Positions 35,228 through 46,978 of a stretch of 64,000 bases of DNA are shown here, piece by piece. Source of the stretch: Ascaphus truei. Its lineage: Eukaryota > Chordata > Amphibia > Anura > Ascaphidae. Positions within the stretch are counted from its first letter, which is position 1. Each line of letters begins with the position of its first letter. The notes below the pieces were generated by a model. The model was not told the DNA's origin. It saw only the letters and a list, made by a program, of their open reading frames with translations, and did not search any database. The stretch is from NCBI GenBank assembly GCA_036426205.1, contig CM071573.1:45165664-45229663 (forward strand). The letters are read 5' to 3'. A program made the translations under genes and the position numbers.

Positions 35228-35559
35228 TTCTAAGGGAAAAGACTACAATGGAACCAGAGAGACGATTAGGAGACTCCATACAAGAGACGATGGGGGAGAA
35301 ACTCCAGCCTCCTAACTTTGAACACTACCAGCTGAGCCTAGAACCGAGCCAAGTTTCTACCTATCGGAGTGGGGATCCACGAGTGAGAGTAGATTCAACT
35401 GCCCAAACAGTGAAGTGGGCTGTAGCAGTCACCACAATACAGAAAAGCAGCGACAATCTATAGAAGAAGCATACTACTATATAGATATAGATAGAGATAG
35501 ATATGCAGATTTTTATCATTTATATTGTAAGGGCATTAGCTCTATCTGTAATAATTCTG

Positions 35560-36235
35560 GTTCTAAAGTAAAAAGGGAAGGCAATAGTGCGTTCATTGCG
35601 CTTTTCCTATTAACTAGAAGAGCCTGCAACACACTGCGGAAAATCCAGCAACACATACCGCAGAATGTAAAACACGCAACTTTTATTATTGTTATTATTA
35701 TTGCCATTTTATAAGATTCTGAATATCAGAATTATACCAAAATACTACCTAGAATTGTGTTTTCAGACGTCTTCAATGCAGCTCGTTTTGTAAGACATTT
35801 TCTGCCATGGAAATCAAACTCTGTCCTTAACGTTCTGCTGCATGCTGTGCTGACTTTGACCTTATTAAGGAACACATGGAAGTGTAATTACAGCTCGACC
35901 TCGGGACAGGGACATAAGAAGTTCTCCGTTCAAAAATACAATAATTACGTGGATTTCACAGAGGTAATAAGCTGCGATTTTCAGACTTACCTTCGCTTTT
36001 CAATTGGAAATGAATTCAATCTGCCCTGGAAGTTTATATCGTGCAGGCTATGAACACTGCAGGATTGCACCCATCCCTTGAAATTGAGCATGTTGTAATA
36101 TAAAGTGATGAGGAATATTCTTTGTATTTCAAGCTATCAAACATGAATCTTCTTCCTGTTAAAACTGGACTTCTCCTAGGATTACTATTGGTGACCCACT
36201 GTGCCCTCTGCAAACCATCATCCAAATATATTAAG
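35560..36235 (+). repeat. Inverted duplicate segment, right copy
   Basis: Partner of 26640-27320 in opposite orientation, about 8.7 kb away. The core is 35771-36040. The frame at 35757-36053 contains NAARFVRHFLPWKSNSVLNV, shared with the other copy. No TIR, LTR, poly-A tail or target duplication was found at either edge. Confidence 0.85.
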
Positions 36236-36623
36236 ACTTATTAATAAAATGATTCTAACTGAAAAATGTATGCAATGCAAAACACTAAACTTATAAGAAA
36301 AACATCTATTAAAAAAAATTGGGATTTGATTCTTTGATAAAGCGGAGGCTGTTTTCGCAACTTCATATTTTGGAAGTATTTTATAAACATCTTATTGTGG
36401 GGTCCCCTGGGGTAATAGGCAGAACAAAAGGATCTATTAATCAAGGCATAACGGCTGTAAAACGGGGGACAAAACCTGAGTTAAAAAACACCAGTTTTAG
36501 AAAAAATATTCTATTTAAATCAATAGGGTTCTTGATTAATCTTATGCTGTTTTTTTCCTAGTTTTTCATCCAGTAAGCCTTCATAAATAACCCCCAGAAT
36601 CCACACAGCATTCCCAGTAAATA

Positions 36624-36853
36624 CAGTTAGGTCCGGAAATAATTGGACACTGATACAAGTTTTGTTATTTCGACTGTGTACCAAAATAAATTCAAGTTAC
36701 AGTTAAATAATGAATATGGGCTTTAAGTGCAGTCCATCAGCTTTAATTTGAGGGTATTCAAATCCAAATTGGAAGAAGGGTTTAGGAATTACATCTCTTT
36801 AATATGTAGCCCCCTCTTTTTCAAGGGCCCAAAAGTAATTGGACAATTGACTC
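36624..36853 (+). repeat. Left IR/DR of the Tc1-like element
   Basis: Outer repeat GGAAATAATTGGACACTGAT near the tip and inner repeat AAAAGTAATTGGACAATTGA at about 36829-36848. Such paired sites bind transposase in Tc1-like elements. Confidence 0.8.
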
Positions 36854-36982
36854 AAAAGCTGTTTCATGGACAGGTGTGGGCTATTCCTTTGTTATTTCAT
36901 CATCAATTAAGCAGGTAAAAGTTCTGGAGTTGGGTCCAGGTGTGGCATTCGCATTTGGAAGCTGTTGCTGTGAACCCACAAC

Positions 36983-38019
36983 ATGCGGTCAAAGGAGCTT
37001 TCAATGCAAGTGAAACAGGGCATCCTTAGGCTGCAAAAAAAAGAAAATCCATCAGAGAGATAGCAGGAACATTAGGAGTGGCCAAATCAACAGTTTGGTA
37101 CATTCTGAGAAAAAAAAGAACGCACTGGTGAGCTCTGCAACACAGAAAGGCCTGGACATCCACGGAAGACAACAGTGGTGGATGATAGTAGTATCCTTTC
37201 CATGGTAAAGAAAAACCCCTTCACAACATCCAGCCAAGTGAAGAACACTCTCCAGGAGGTAGGCATATCATTATCCAAGTCTACCATAAAGAGAAGACTT
37301 CACGAGAGCAAATACAGAGGGTTCACCACAAGGTGCAAACCATTCATAAGCCTCAAGAATAGAAAGGCCAGATTAGACTTTGCCAAACAATATCTAAAAA
37401 AGCCAGCCCAGTTCTGGAACAGTATTCTTTGGACAGATGAAACTAAGATCAACCTGTACCAGAATGATGGGAAGAAAAAAGTATGGAGAAGGCTTGGAAC
37501 GGCTCATGATCCAAAGCATACCACATCATGTGTAAAACACGGTGGAGGCAGTGTGATGCATGGGTATGCATGGCTTCCAATGGCACTGTGTCACTAGTGT
37601 TTATTGATGATGTGACAGAAGACAGAAGCAGCCGGATAAATTCTGAAGTGTATAGGGTTATATTGTCTGCTCAGATTCAGCCACATTCAGTGAAGTTGAT
37701 TGTACAGTGCTTTACTTTACAGATGGACAATGACCCAAAACATACTGCGAAAGCAACCCAGGAGTTTTTTAAGGCAAAGAAGTGGAATATTCTGCAATGG
37801 CCGAGTCAATCACCTGATCTCAACCCGATCGAGCATGCATTTCACTTGCTGAAGACAAAACTTAAGGCAGAAAGACCCACAAAAAAACAACAACTGAAAA
37901 CAGCTACAGTAAAGGCCTGGCAAAGCATCACAAAGGAGGAAACCCAGCGTTTGGTGATGTCCATGCGTTCCAGACTTCCAGCAGTCATTGCCTGCAAAGG
38001 ATTCTCGACAAAGTATTAA
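36983..38019 (+). pseudogene. Tc1-like DD34E transposase, frameshifted
   Basis: Start ATG at 36983 opens MRSKELSMQVKQGILRLQKK. An N-terminal helix-turn-helix region follows in another frame (SIREIAGTLGVAKSTVWYIL), then a second helix-turn-helix (SSQVKNTLQEVGISLSKSTI). Catalytic residues are present: D in WTDET (codon 37436-37438), D in MDNDPKHT (37726-37728) and E in SPDLNPIEHAF (37831-37833), with exactly 34 residues between the second D and E. The frame is lost in an A run near 37033, again near 37125 in another A-rich stretch, and near 37560. Stop at about 38019. About 340 residues if unbroken, normal for the family. It cuts and pastes DNA at TA sites; here it is probably inactive. Confidence 0.9.
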
Positions 38020-38044
38020 AAATGAACATTTTATTTATAATTGT

Positions 38045-38269
38045 GTTAATTTGTCCAATTACATTTGAGCCTCTGAAATATGGTGACTGTGTATGAAAAT
38101 GGTTGCAATTCCTAAACGTTTCATACAATATTTTTGTTCAACCCTTGAATTAAAGCTGAAAGTCTGCACTTCTATTGCATCTCAGTTTCATTTCAAATCC
38201 ATTGTGGTGGCGTACAGAGCCAAAATTATGAAAATTGTGTCAGTGTCCAATTATTTCCGGACCTAACTG
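38045..38269 (-). repeat. Right IR/DR of the Tc1-like element
   Basis: Inner repeat at about 38046-38066 (TTAATTTGTCCAATTACATT) and outer repeat at the tip mirror the left end. An AATTAAAG lies between them near 38146. Confidence 0.8.
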
Positions 38270-38271
38270 TA

Positions 38272-40020
38272 AATACAGACTGACTAGTTTTAGGAGTGTC
38301 AGGTAGCCACTTTCTTTGAGGTTCTTCTTAGACAACAAAGTGCACCCGACATATAGAAGGAAAAATAATCTGATTTAAAGCAACCTCATTTTTTGATAAA
38401 TCTGATACAGTTTTCTTGCTTAATAATTGCCCCAAATAGATATTGAACCCTGACCCCTTTTGTTTCTATAGAGGAGGTTCAATGAAGAACCGGAAGCACA
38501 TAACAGTACTTAGTATGACTATACACTGCGGCATTACGGTTTCTGGACGAGGGAGAGATTTTCCACTTAAACATGTTCTGCCGCTTCTCAGTTAATCCGG
38601 ATTCCGAACACTTCACACAGTTTGCCAATATGCATTAATGTAACACATTCTATAAAACGATCAATGATACTTATATTCAAGGAACATGCTACAAAAGAGA
38701 ATATTAGTATTCTGCACACGCTCTTTAGTAGCTGACCCAGAAAAAAACCCAGCCGAAAAACCCTTTATGGTTCTATTGTATCATATTATTGATGGAAGAA
38801 GCAAGCGAATATCAAATAGTTAATCCACAAACTGAATCAAATGTTGCTGTTTAATTATTACTGAATGTCATTGAAAGCTGTAACCCCCGTAGGCAGTGTG
38901 CAATTATACTGTGCATTATTTGCAGATCCATAAAACTTCTTTGCAGAAATTAAAACTCAGAGATCTAACCCTTTCCAGACGTGTGTGGTTCTGTGGAGAG
39001 TGGGACTGGAGGTGAAGGTTCTGTGCTCATCCTTTCTAATTATTGGGAGATACCATAACATGTTGGGGTAGTATTTCTCTAAACTGAAACAGCTCTTCAT
39101 AGTAATCAGAAGTAATACTCCATATTGATTTACATTTGAGCATGTTCATCATGCATACTGTAGGGATCCCATACTGTAACCACCACATGGCAGGGCTGGT
39201 GATTGTGATAATACTGTACTACTGTTTTAGCATTTGAAGTTTTTACACCCAGGCACAATGTTAATCTATAAAAAAAAATGTAACTAAGTTTCTCAGAGCA
39301 GCAATTGATCGTTTGGTACCCTTGTAAAGGCTACATATAAAGAGAAATAATCGTTGTTATTATGGCCATGGCTGAGAGGCATGTTACAGCAAACATATGA
39401 CAAAGTCTGGTTCACAAGTCTATTCCCGGTCTGTGTTAAATGTCCCAGTTACTCTTGCAGAAGAAATATGTGTACTGAGTTGTGATAACTCAACTGCATG
39501 GCTTGAATTTGACCCTTAAGCAATGGGAAATATGCAGTACACACTAACCGCAGCAAGAAGCCCTCCTGGGGACTTAGAGACAGAGCACTTATATTCACAT
39601 TGTGATTTCAGAAATCTACTCCTGGTGCCTGAAAATATAAATCCAGTAATAAACCCTGTCTCTCAAGGAAGAGGTGCTGGGTGCAGATGGGTAGGGAGCT
39701 GCCTAGTGTTTGAGATCCAGAAGGCTTGTATATCACAATGCAAAATGTGAGTGAGCGGAATGGAACAGAAGGATCCATTGCAAACTTGCGACTTGACAAA
39801 CAGGAGAACATCAGTCCACGTCAAACCTGTCTGGAGTTAGTAATGCATGTTACAGTAGCTGAGAGAATTGCTGCAGGAAGAAAGGTGTCAAATGTTGCTT
39901 GCAAATGGAGTTTGGATTGTGCAGTATGTACATAAATATAAATAAAACGCCTACAGCATATAACAATATTAAGCTGCTAAATAACATTTACTGTGTGTGT
40001 GTGTATATATATGTGTGTAA
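38272..40020. other. Unclassified sequence
   Basis: No gene or repeat family recognised. Short frames (39523-39935) lack known domains. Confidence 0.45.
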
Positions 40021-40027
40021 TATATAT

Positions 40028-40134
40028 AACACTATGTATATATATATATATATATATATCTATATAATAATATATATATATATTTATATATAGATATATA
40101 TATATATATAATATATATATATTATATATATATA
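40028..40134. repeat. AT/TATA microsatellite
   Basis: Interrupted TA dinucleotides, about 105 bp. Confidence 0.9.
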
Positions 40135-40136
40135 TA

Positions 40137-40241
40137 CACAGGTAAGTAAATCATGACTGTTTTTCTTCAATATTTTGATAGAAGACCAAGTTTTTTGTGT
40201 CTTCTATCAAATATAGAAAATTCATGATTTACTTACCTGTG
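40137..40241. repeat. 105-bp hairpin element next to a TA microsatellite
   Basis: Arm CACAGGTAAGTAAATCATGA and its continuation to GATAGAAGAC are mirrored by the other arm, with a loop around CAAGTTTTTTGT. A small foldback element, possibly a Tc1/mariner-type MITE given the TA surroundings. Confidence 0.75.
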
Positions 40242-40452
40242 TGCTGTCCCTTGATGTCGTGTTGCAACTGGTATCGTATGGACTGTTATTGCTTTATGGG
40301 ATAAGCACCAAAACTTATTTACTTGCATATGGTGTGCCGGCTGTGCATTGGATTCTATATATATATATAGATACTGATTGGATGCACAGAATTTAAAGGC
40401 ACACAGATGAATCTGCCATATAATTGTACTACTGTAATGTATAGTAAAAAAT

Positions 40453-41560
40453 GAGAACGAAATCCCAGATGTGGGCGCTTAAATAAGTCTATTGTGGATT
40501 ATGAATTAGATTAAAATATAATTTGTAATGGGTAGTTTAAGAAACAGGAACCTAATAACGACACAATCCAATATCAAAAAAGTGAAAGGGAAATCCTCTA
40601 ACCCCCCTCAATTGGGCAAGTGCTGAGATAGTGGCTCAATACTACAGCCTATATTGATGTTAATTGCATTAATGTACATTCATAGGTATAGATAAATCAT
40701 GCATATGTCTAGGATGAGGTGCTGATTAGAATCTGGGTATATATCTATATCCATGTCACACAAGAGTATAGATAAGCCCCATTGGGAGCCATAATAAATG
40801 CAGCAAATTGGATGCAGATAAGTAGTTTTATGTACAATAAGTAGTTGGAGCGTCTAAAACCTGGATGAGCACACGGTGCTGGCGGGCACCATACTGGCAA
40901 AGACAGGTGACTGTGACACCACAGGGGAGGGCGCTCACCCAGGTTTTAGACTGTCCCACAGTATGCGCCTGTCACTACTTTAGCAGTATAAATGAATGGG
41001 AAATTACTTTAATAACTACAATATACTTACTCTCTTAGCCAGACTGTGGGTTGGGATTGTAAAAGCGTGGGAGCACTTTGGCTACTGTCCGCCAAATATT
41101 GATATTGAATATATATATATATGTGAGTAATAATAGAGATTTACAACCTCTATTGACTACCTATTACTTATTGTAGATAAAACTACTTATCTGCATCCAA
41201 TTTGCTGCATTTTTATGGCTCCCTAAGGGGCTTATCTATACTCTTGTGTGACATGGATATAGATATATACCCAGATTCTAATCAGCACCTTATCCTAGAT
41301 ATATGCATGATTTATCTTCTATGCCTATGAATGTACATTAATGCCATGAACATCAATATAGGCTGTAGTATTTAACCTACTATCTCATTCTTGCCCAACT
41401 GAGGGGGGTTAGAGGATTTCCCTTTCACTTTTTATGTTTGATTGTGTCGTTATTAGGTACCTATTGTTTCTTAAACTAACTATTACAAGTTATATTTTAA
41501 TCTAATTTAAAATTTTGAATCCACAATAGGCTTAAGCGCCCACATCTGGGATTTTTTTCT
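40453..41560. repeat. Long inverted repeat with ~400-bp arms
   Basis: Arms 40453-40850 and 41165-41560 pair over their length with scattered mismatches and small gaps (matching points include CCCAGATGTGGGCGCTTAA, TCTAACCCCCCTCA and CAAATTGGATGCAGATAAG). The ~310-bp spacer holds a second small inverted pair (CTAAAACCTGG/CCAGGTTTTAGAC). A PLE RT fragment follows within 60 bases, so this may be the inverted end structure of that PLE, or a separate foldback element. Confidence 0.8.
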
Positions 41561-41610
41561 CTTCTTTTAGTATAATATATATTTATCCCAGATGTGCACA
41601 GCTTACCACC

Positions 41611-41810
41611 TCTATTTGTAAGAGCAACCTTAGCCGGAGAGAAAGAGAGGCACTGAAAGACATGGAGGGTGATAAGTCCATTATAATAAAACCGTCGGAC
41701 AAGGGGGGAAATATTGTCTTACTAAATAAAGAGAACTATGTTAAAGAAAATTTAAGGCTTCTCTCAGGCAAGAAGTGCTATATAGTTTTGGGAGTATGTG
41801 TTTAGCACGT
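41611..41810 (+). pseudogene. Penelope-like reverse transcriptase, N-terminal fragment
   Basis: Translation SNLSRREREALKDMEGDKSI followed by IIIKPSDKGGNIVLLNKENY. The IIIKPSDKGGNIV segment is the conserved PLE RT motif (usually IIIKPADKGGAVVVMDK). It breaks off about 20 codons later (GKKCYIVLG) and joins unrelated 3' sequence, so the rest of RT and the endonuclease are deleted. Confidence 0.8.
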
Positions 41811-43245
41811 GATGACGTCACCCAGAAGAGACGGGCAGTAGGAGCTGTAGACGCCACGGTAGCGCACCACTGCGCTCGAGACTTAGCTCCGTTAGCCGTT
41901 GCAAATACTGCTAATAACACTGCTGTAAAAAGATCTGTTGTAAATAGACCATGAATATCGAGTAGTACAAGCCTACGTTCATTAGGAGGAGTGCATGGCC
42001 AGATTACCTACACTATGCGGGGAACGACTACCGCGTTCGCCAAACTAGTGGCTGTTTATATTGCAGTGAACGGATAATATGTTCACCTAAGTATTGGTCG
42101 TATATACTGTGCTCTAAGCCCGCTCACACTAGATGATGCACGGATATCACAACTATCATGGTAGTGATTTAAGGGCTCCCATTAATGAACATATGGTAAA
42201 CATGATGTACAAATTACCACCGTATTATATAAAATCTATAGTGAATCAATACTATGATCACTAAGGTAGTGACTGAAATATATACCTACCACTGTTGCTC
42301 TATGGGAACGGATCTGCTGGAATTATAAGGTAAACTTGAAACCTTGTTTCATTTTTCCAGTAACATATCCTTGTTGTACACCGAGGGATTACTGTGTGGA
42401 AACAATTTTGGATCCATTTTGATACAAGTTTTGGCTCCAGGCATAATACAGCCATAGTGCTATTCTGTTGTAATGTCTGGAATATTTAAAAATTATCCAT
42501 AAGAAGAGCAGTGCATTACTAAACAGTCCACACGTGTCACTACTAGGTTTGGTTTATAATAGCACAAACTAGTACCTACTAGGAATGTATATACCAATCT
42601 AGGAGCTACCCCAAACATACCATGTAAGGAGGTCAGTACTGGAAATATGGAGCTAACCTTATTTCGATTATAATCTCATTACGCTGACCACACATATTCA
42701 TTGCTGCTACAAACAGCAATACCCTCAACAGTTAAATCCACTGGAGGGTAGATGTGAGAGACATTATCTCACAAGGGTGTTTCTACTAGTACACCTGTTT
42801 ATGTATGTATGTATGTACTGTATGTATGTATGTGTATAGGTGTTTTTATACCCCGCATTATTTTATGTTTTGAGCCAATTAAAAATATATTTTTAACGAC
42901 TCGAATATATCCACTAACTACAAGGGGTTACTTACTACTACTACTACTTCAAATACTATATTAACATCATCATTCACATCTCATCATGTGACCAGTCCTG
43001 TTTGATTGTATATAATATCTACATATGTGGTTGAGTGCACTATAAGGGTTTTTTTTGGTGTGTTGCTGCAGTATCCTCGACAATCGCCCAATAATCCTTT
43101 TTGCTACTGTTTACAATATTAACCCTAAGGCACCCCTACTATACTAATAGGCAGAGCGGGTGTGTCCTCTATATTGTTTATATAGGCTTTCTATTACCAC
43201 ACACTTTGAAAATAAAGTAACCCGCTGCACACTCCCCAAATTCAG
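41811..43245 (+). mobile_element. Probable 3' part of the same Penelope-like element
   Basis: Non-coding sequence from a GTGATGACGTCACCC phrase to an AATAAAGTAACC signal near 43211. It lies directly downstream of the RT fragment, with no intact ORF. The assignment is from position and the terminal AATAAAG; I found no clear hammerhead core. Confidence 0.4.
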
Positions 43246-43536
43246 CCACCCCTGCTAGTATACACTAATATGCACAGCACTTCCCTTCTGGTTCTAACTG
43301 CACATTAAATACAACCAGAACTTGAAATCAAAATGTATTACAAGTATGAAAAAAGAAAGCAATTTTATTGTGTTGAAGTCCCAGGACACTTGTTAGAGGA
43401 TTATTTAAAGCAGACCACCTGCGCTTTCTTCTATAAACAAATTAAACATTTTCCTCTGAAGTTCAAACAGTGATTGAACAAAGAAACAAGGCTTACAGCT
43501 CATCCGGGCAGGGCCGCTGACGGGCGAGAGCAAAGA

Positions 43537-44491
43537 CAGGTATTCCAGTTGCGACGGGGGGGGGAGGAGCCAGGGCATGGTATTCCAGATGCCAACAGGG
43601 GGGGGGAGCCGGAACATGGTATTCCAGCTGCCGACAGGGGGGAGAGCCGAGGCATGGTATTCCAGCTGCTAATGGGAGAGGCGGGAAACGGTATTCCAGC
43701 CACTGACAGGGAAGAGAGCTCGAACACGTTATTCCAGTCACCGACGAGGGGAGAGCCAGGACACGGTATTCCAGTCACAGACGAAGGGGAGAGCAGGGAC
43801 ATGGTATTCAAGTCACCGATAGGGGGAGGGCCGGAATATGGTATTCCAGTCGCGATAGGGAGGAGAGCCGGAATATGATATTCCAGTCGCCAACAGGGAG
43901 GAGAGCCAGAACACGGTATTTCAGTCGCCAACGAAGGGAGAGCCAGGACATAATATTCCAGTCACCGATAGGTGGGAGAGCTGTGACACGGTATTCCAGT
44001 TGCCGATAGGGGGGAGAGCCAGAACATGGTATTCCAGTCGCAGACAGGGGAGAGCCAGGGCATGTTATTCCAGTCGCCAACAAGGGGGAGAGCCGGGATA
44101 TGGTATTCCAGTCGCCGACAGGGAGGAGAGCCGGAACACGGTATTCCAGTCGTCGACAGGGAGGAGAGCCGGGACATGGTATTCGAGGTACCAACAGGGG
44201 AAGAGCCGGGATATGGTATTCCAGTCGCCGACAGGGAGGAGAGCCGGAACACGGTATTCCAGTCGTCGACAGGGAGGAGAGCTGGGACATGGTATTCGAG
44301 GTACCAACAGGGGAAGAGCCGGGATATTGTATTCCAGTCACCGACAGGGGGAGAGCTGGAATATGGTATTCCAGTTGCCAACAGATGGGAGAGCCAGAAC
44401 ACGGAATTCCAGTTGTCCACAGGGGGGAGAGCTGAAGCACGGCATTCAAGTCACCAGTATAGGTGGACGGGGGGGACATGGTATTCCAGCC
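43537..44491 (+). repeat. 36-39-bp minisatellite, about 25 units, with higher-order repeat
   Basis: Units are built on CATGGTATTCCAGTCGCCGA followed by CAGGGAGGAGAGCCGGGA-like text. Between about 44095 and 44320 three units form a 113-bp block repeated twice almost exactly. The unit lacks stops in several frames on both strands, so frames of 80-223 codons cover the array in both directions. They are artefacts of the repeat, not genes. Confidence 0.95.
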
Positions 44492-44793
44492 AAAGGAGGA
44501 AAAAACATGAATTTTCTCAGCTGTGATTTCCTGCTTTCAATTATTGACCGTGTGTGACATCCAAATCCTACAAAATACTACGTATAAAAAAATACCGTAA
44601 AATATGACCTTTTGTACGCCAATTAGTCCCAAGCCGCACTCGCCTTTGCACAAACAGCTACTGAAGAAATGTTATACAATAACAAGCAGGGGAAAGATAC
44701 TAATGAATTCTACACAGACATGAAGCTTTTAAATTGGTGTGTGTGGGTTATTATTTTCCTTATGGGTATACGTATCTGACCATGCGTGCAGTA

Positions 44794-44895
44794 ATCCAAT
44801 TAGATTGTAAGCTGTTTAGCGCAGGGACTCCCTTTCCCCTTGTGTTTACTTTTATAGCTGGTGCTCTTTTACTGAATATAACTCTACTATAAATT
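44794..44895 (+). mobile_element. LINE (L2/CR1-type) 3' tail, partial
   Basis: Begins CCAATTAGATTGTAAGCTG with GCGCAGGGACTCC, as in the other tails, then diverges. Confidence 0.5.
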
Positions 44896-44925
44896 ACATT
44901 ATTTATATGTTTCTGTACTATAAAG

Positions 44926-45176
44926 CAGGGGAGCGCAATCTTTTCCCCCTGCACCCCCCTGCCAGCTGTCCCCCTCTCCCCCCCCCCCCCCCCCCTGTTT
45001 AACTTGACTCAGACAATGTGGCGTCATGACGTCACATTACTATGGCACCAGGAGCCGCCTGAATCAAGGTAATGAGAAGTTTACAGAGGCCTTGCAGCTC
45101 CCCCGGCATTAATTTAAATGCCTTCGGGAAGTGTCCCCCGCTGTGAATCTCGCGCCCCCCACTTTGCGCACAGCTG
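44926..45176. mobile_element. hAT-like MITE (family D) with perfect 8-bp duplication
   Basis: CTATAAAG flanks both sides (44918-44925 and 45177-45184). Ends CAGGGGAGCGCAATC and TTTGCGCACAGCTG are diverged TIRs. A C run of about 18 lies near 44978-44995. This copy fixes family D as hAT-type. Confidence 0.8.
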
Positions 45177-45380
45177 CTATAAAGCATTGTAAAGCACCGC
45201 ACTCACGGTCAGAGCTATAGCATTAAAAATTCAGAATACAAATAAAAATGTAAACTATGGACATATATATATATACCATCATGTTTTAAGTTATGGTGGG
45301 TGAAAAAGGCAACAAGAAACCTCCACCGTATTGCATATAGCAAATAAAAAGATCACTTGTAAGCACATTCACATGTCTTA

Positions 45381-45738
45381 GGCCTCGGCCAGGCTCCCCG
45401 CTGGCGTGCTGAGGCGCTCTGAGGCTCAGGGAAAGTGGGTGCTTTCCCTGGCCTTGCGGTTGCTTGCCCTGCGCGCCGTCAGGGAGCGGGACTGGGGCGG
45501 GCCAGTGACATCACGGAGCTGGTTCGCCCTCATTGGGCGAACCGCTCACGTAACCAGCCCTGTGCTCCGGCAAGCGCGTGAATTAAAAAATCTGTTAAGG
45601 CCTACGCTTCCGCGCGCTTGCGGAACCGTAGGCAAGCCCCTACTAAAGCTGCTCTAATTGCGGGTGTAGGGGCTCAGTGCCAAGCATGAGTGAGCGTTAG
45701 CACGCTTCAGCGAGCAAGCGCTTACCATGGACGAGGCC
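45381..45738. mobile_element. PIF/Harbinger-like MITE (family B), complete
   Basis: Ends GGCCTCGGCCAGG and its diverged mirror CCATGGACGAGGCC are flanked by TTA (45378-45380 and 45739-45741). It contains GCTGGTTCGCCCTCATTGG. 358 bp, non-coding. Confidence 0.8.
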
Positions 45739-45822
45739 TTAGGCAGGTCTGCAAAACGGCATTTCACCATTGTCCACAGCATACAGTGCTTCCACTGCAG
45801 CAAGGGATTCTGGGAAATTACA

Positions 45823-45824
<2 letters not shown>

Positions 45825-45870
<46 letters not shown>
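45825..45870. repeat. AT microsatellite
   Basis: About 23 AT units. Frames through it give Tyr-Ile repeats and are not genes. Confidence 0.9.
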
Positions 45871-45874
<4 letters not shown>

Positions 45875-46697
45875 AACAAACACATACAGTACGTACATAC
45901 TGTACACTAAATACAGACATTGGAAATGGACAAATTTACAAAGCTCTAATAACAGATATTAGAACTCAATCTGCCATTAACTCGAATGCCAGTTAACGCC
46001 GATCATGCTTTGATACCCATTATCAATTGGATACAGATCTCTTCTGCAGAGAGGCTAACACCCCCATGTACTGTACCTGGTGGGTTTAATCGGCACAGTA
46101 ATAAAAGTAAGCGCTGAGTTTCAAAAGCAAACGTACAGTAGATACAGCCCTTTATCTGCTCCTATAGCTAGAAGCAAACGTGATGCAAACTATGTTAGTA
46201 AATTTATTTACAAGGTAGGCAACGTAACTCCCAACATCAACTGAATGTCACAATACCCTATTGTTGCCTTTAATACACAAGTGTATTGGGTGAGAGGATA
46301 ATGTAGCCATCAGTGTTTTTCTAGGTTATAAAATGCTTCGTTAAGGAAGTGAGATTTCAAATGAGTCTTGAAGATGGAGACATAAAAAGTTTGATGATAA
46401 CTAGTGGCATAGCTTCTTTTAATCTTGTTGGGGATGTTAGTTTTTCTGTGCAATTGATTTACAGTGATGAGGAAAGGGACCCAATTAAGCGAAATACGTT
46501 GACTTAGCACTTTCTTTTCCCTCTTGCTGTATGAGTTTGCTGGGCCTGAAATAAATAAGTAAAAGTGTTAAAATATAAGGGTTACTGAAAATGTTCCATT
46601 TATTTAGCCACATATTTCAAAAAGTATGCAGGCGCAGATGTAGGGAATCCAGAAGGTAAAAACAGGAGAGCACAGCATGCACAAAAGATATGAGGCT
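45871..46697. other. Unclassified sequence
   Basis: No gene or repeat family recognised before the Penelope-like locus. Confidence 0.45.
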
Positions 46698-46753
46698 ACA
46701 ATGCAAAAGCTTTGTTAAAAACAGCTTTATTAAACAGCGTGAGCAGGATGAAC

Positions 46754-46797
46754 CACTCTAATGCGTTTCGCGGGTCTCGGCGCTTTTTCAAAGAGTG
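46754..46797 (-). ncRNA. Hammerhead-like motif, left arm of the PLE
   Basis: Minus strand: CACTCT, TTGAAAA, a stem-loop with GCG/CGC pairs, GAAAC, GCATTA, AGTG. Stem I is CACTCT/AGAGTG. The core TTGAAAA differs from CTGATGA. Mirror of 54661-54704. Confidence 0.45.
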
Positions 46798-46978
46798 TGT
46801 TATTCTATTCGTGTCAGTTGTTTAAATAACTTATCCCCAGCCGAACGTGACACCACGCAGAAAGCACGTCGTGTGCGGCACCAGCGAGATTGATGCGAAA
46901 AACGCCAAAACGATCTGCCGGCCACAGTCACACCCTCCGAGTGGGGGTTAAAGTGCAAGCTGAAACCTAACTCGTATA

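Larger units (their letters stand above)
36624..38269 (+). mobile_element. Tc1-like transposon, nearly complete (1646 bp)
   Basis: Ends are perfect over at least 20 bases: CAGTTAGGTCCGGAAATAAT at the left, mirrored by ATTATTTCCGGACCTAACTG at the right. TA lies directly outside both (36622-36623 and 38270-38271). Each end carries an outer and an inner binding-site-like repeat about 200 bp apart, the IR/DR layout of Sleeping Beauty-like Tc1 elements. Length and content match a full Tc1-like transposon with one transposase gene. A few frameshifts disable it. Confidence 0.95.

Noticed and set aside
43808..44479. 223-codon frame on the minus strand and overlapping plus-strand frames
   Set aside because: Translation of a minisatellite in several frames on both strands; no non-repeat coding part.
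45690..45996. Frames with Tyr-Ile repeats
   Set aside because: Encoded by the AT microsatellite.
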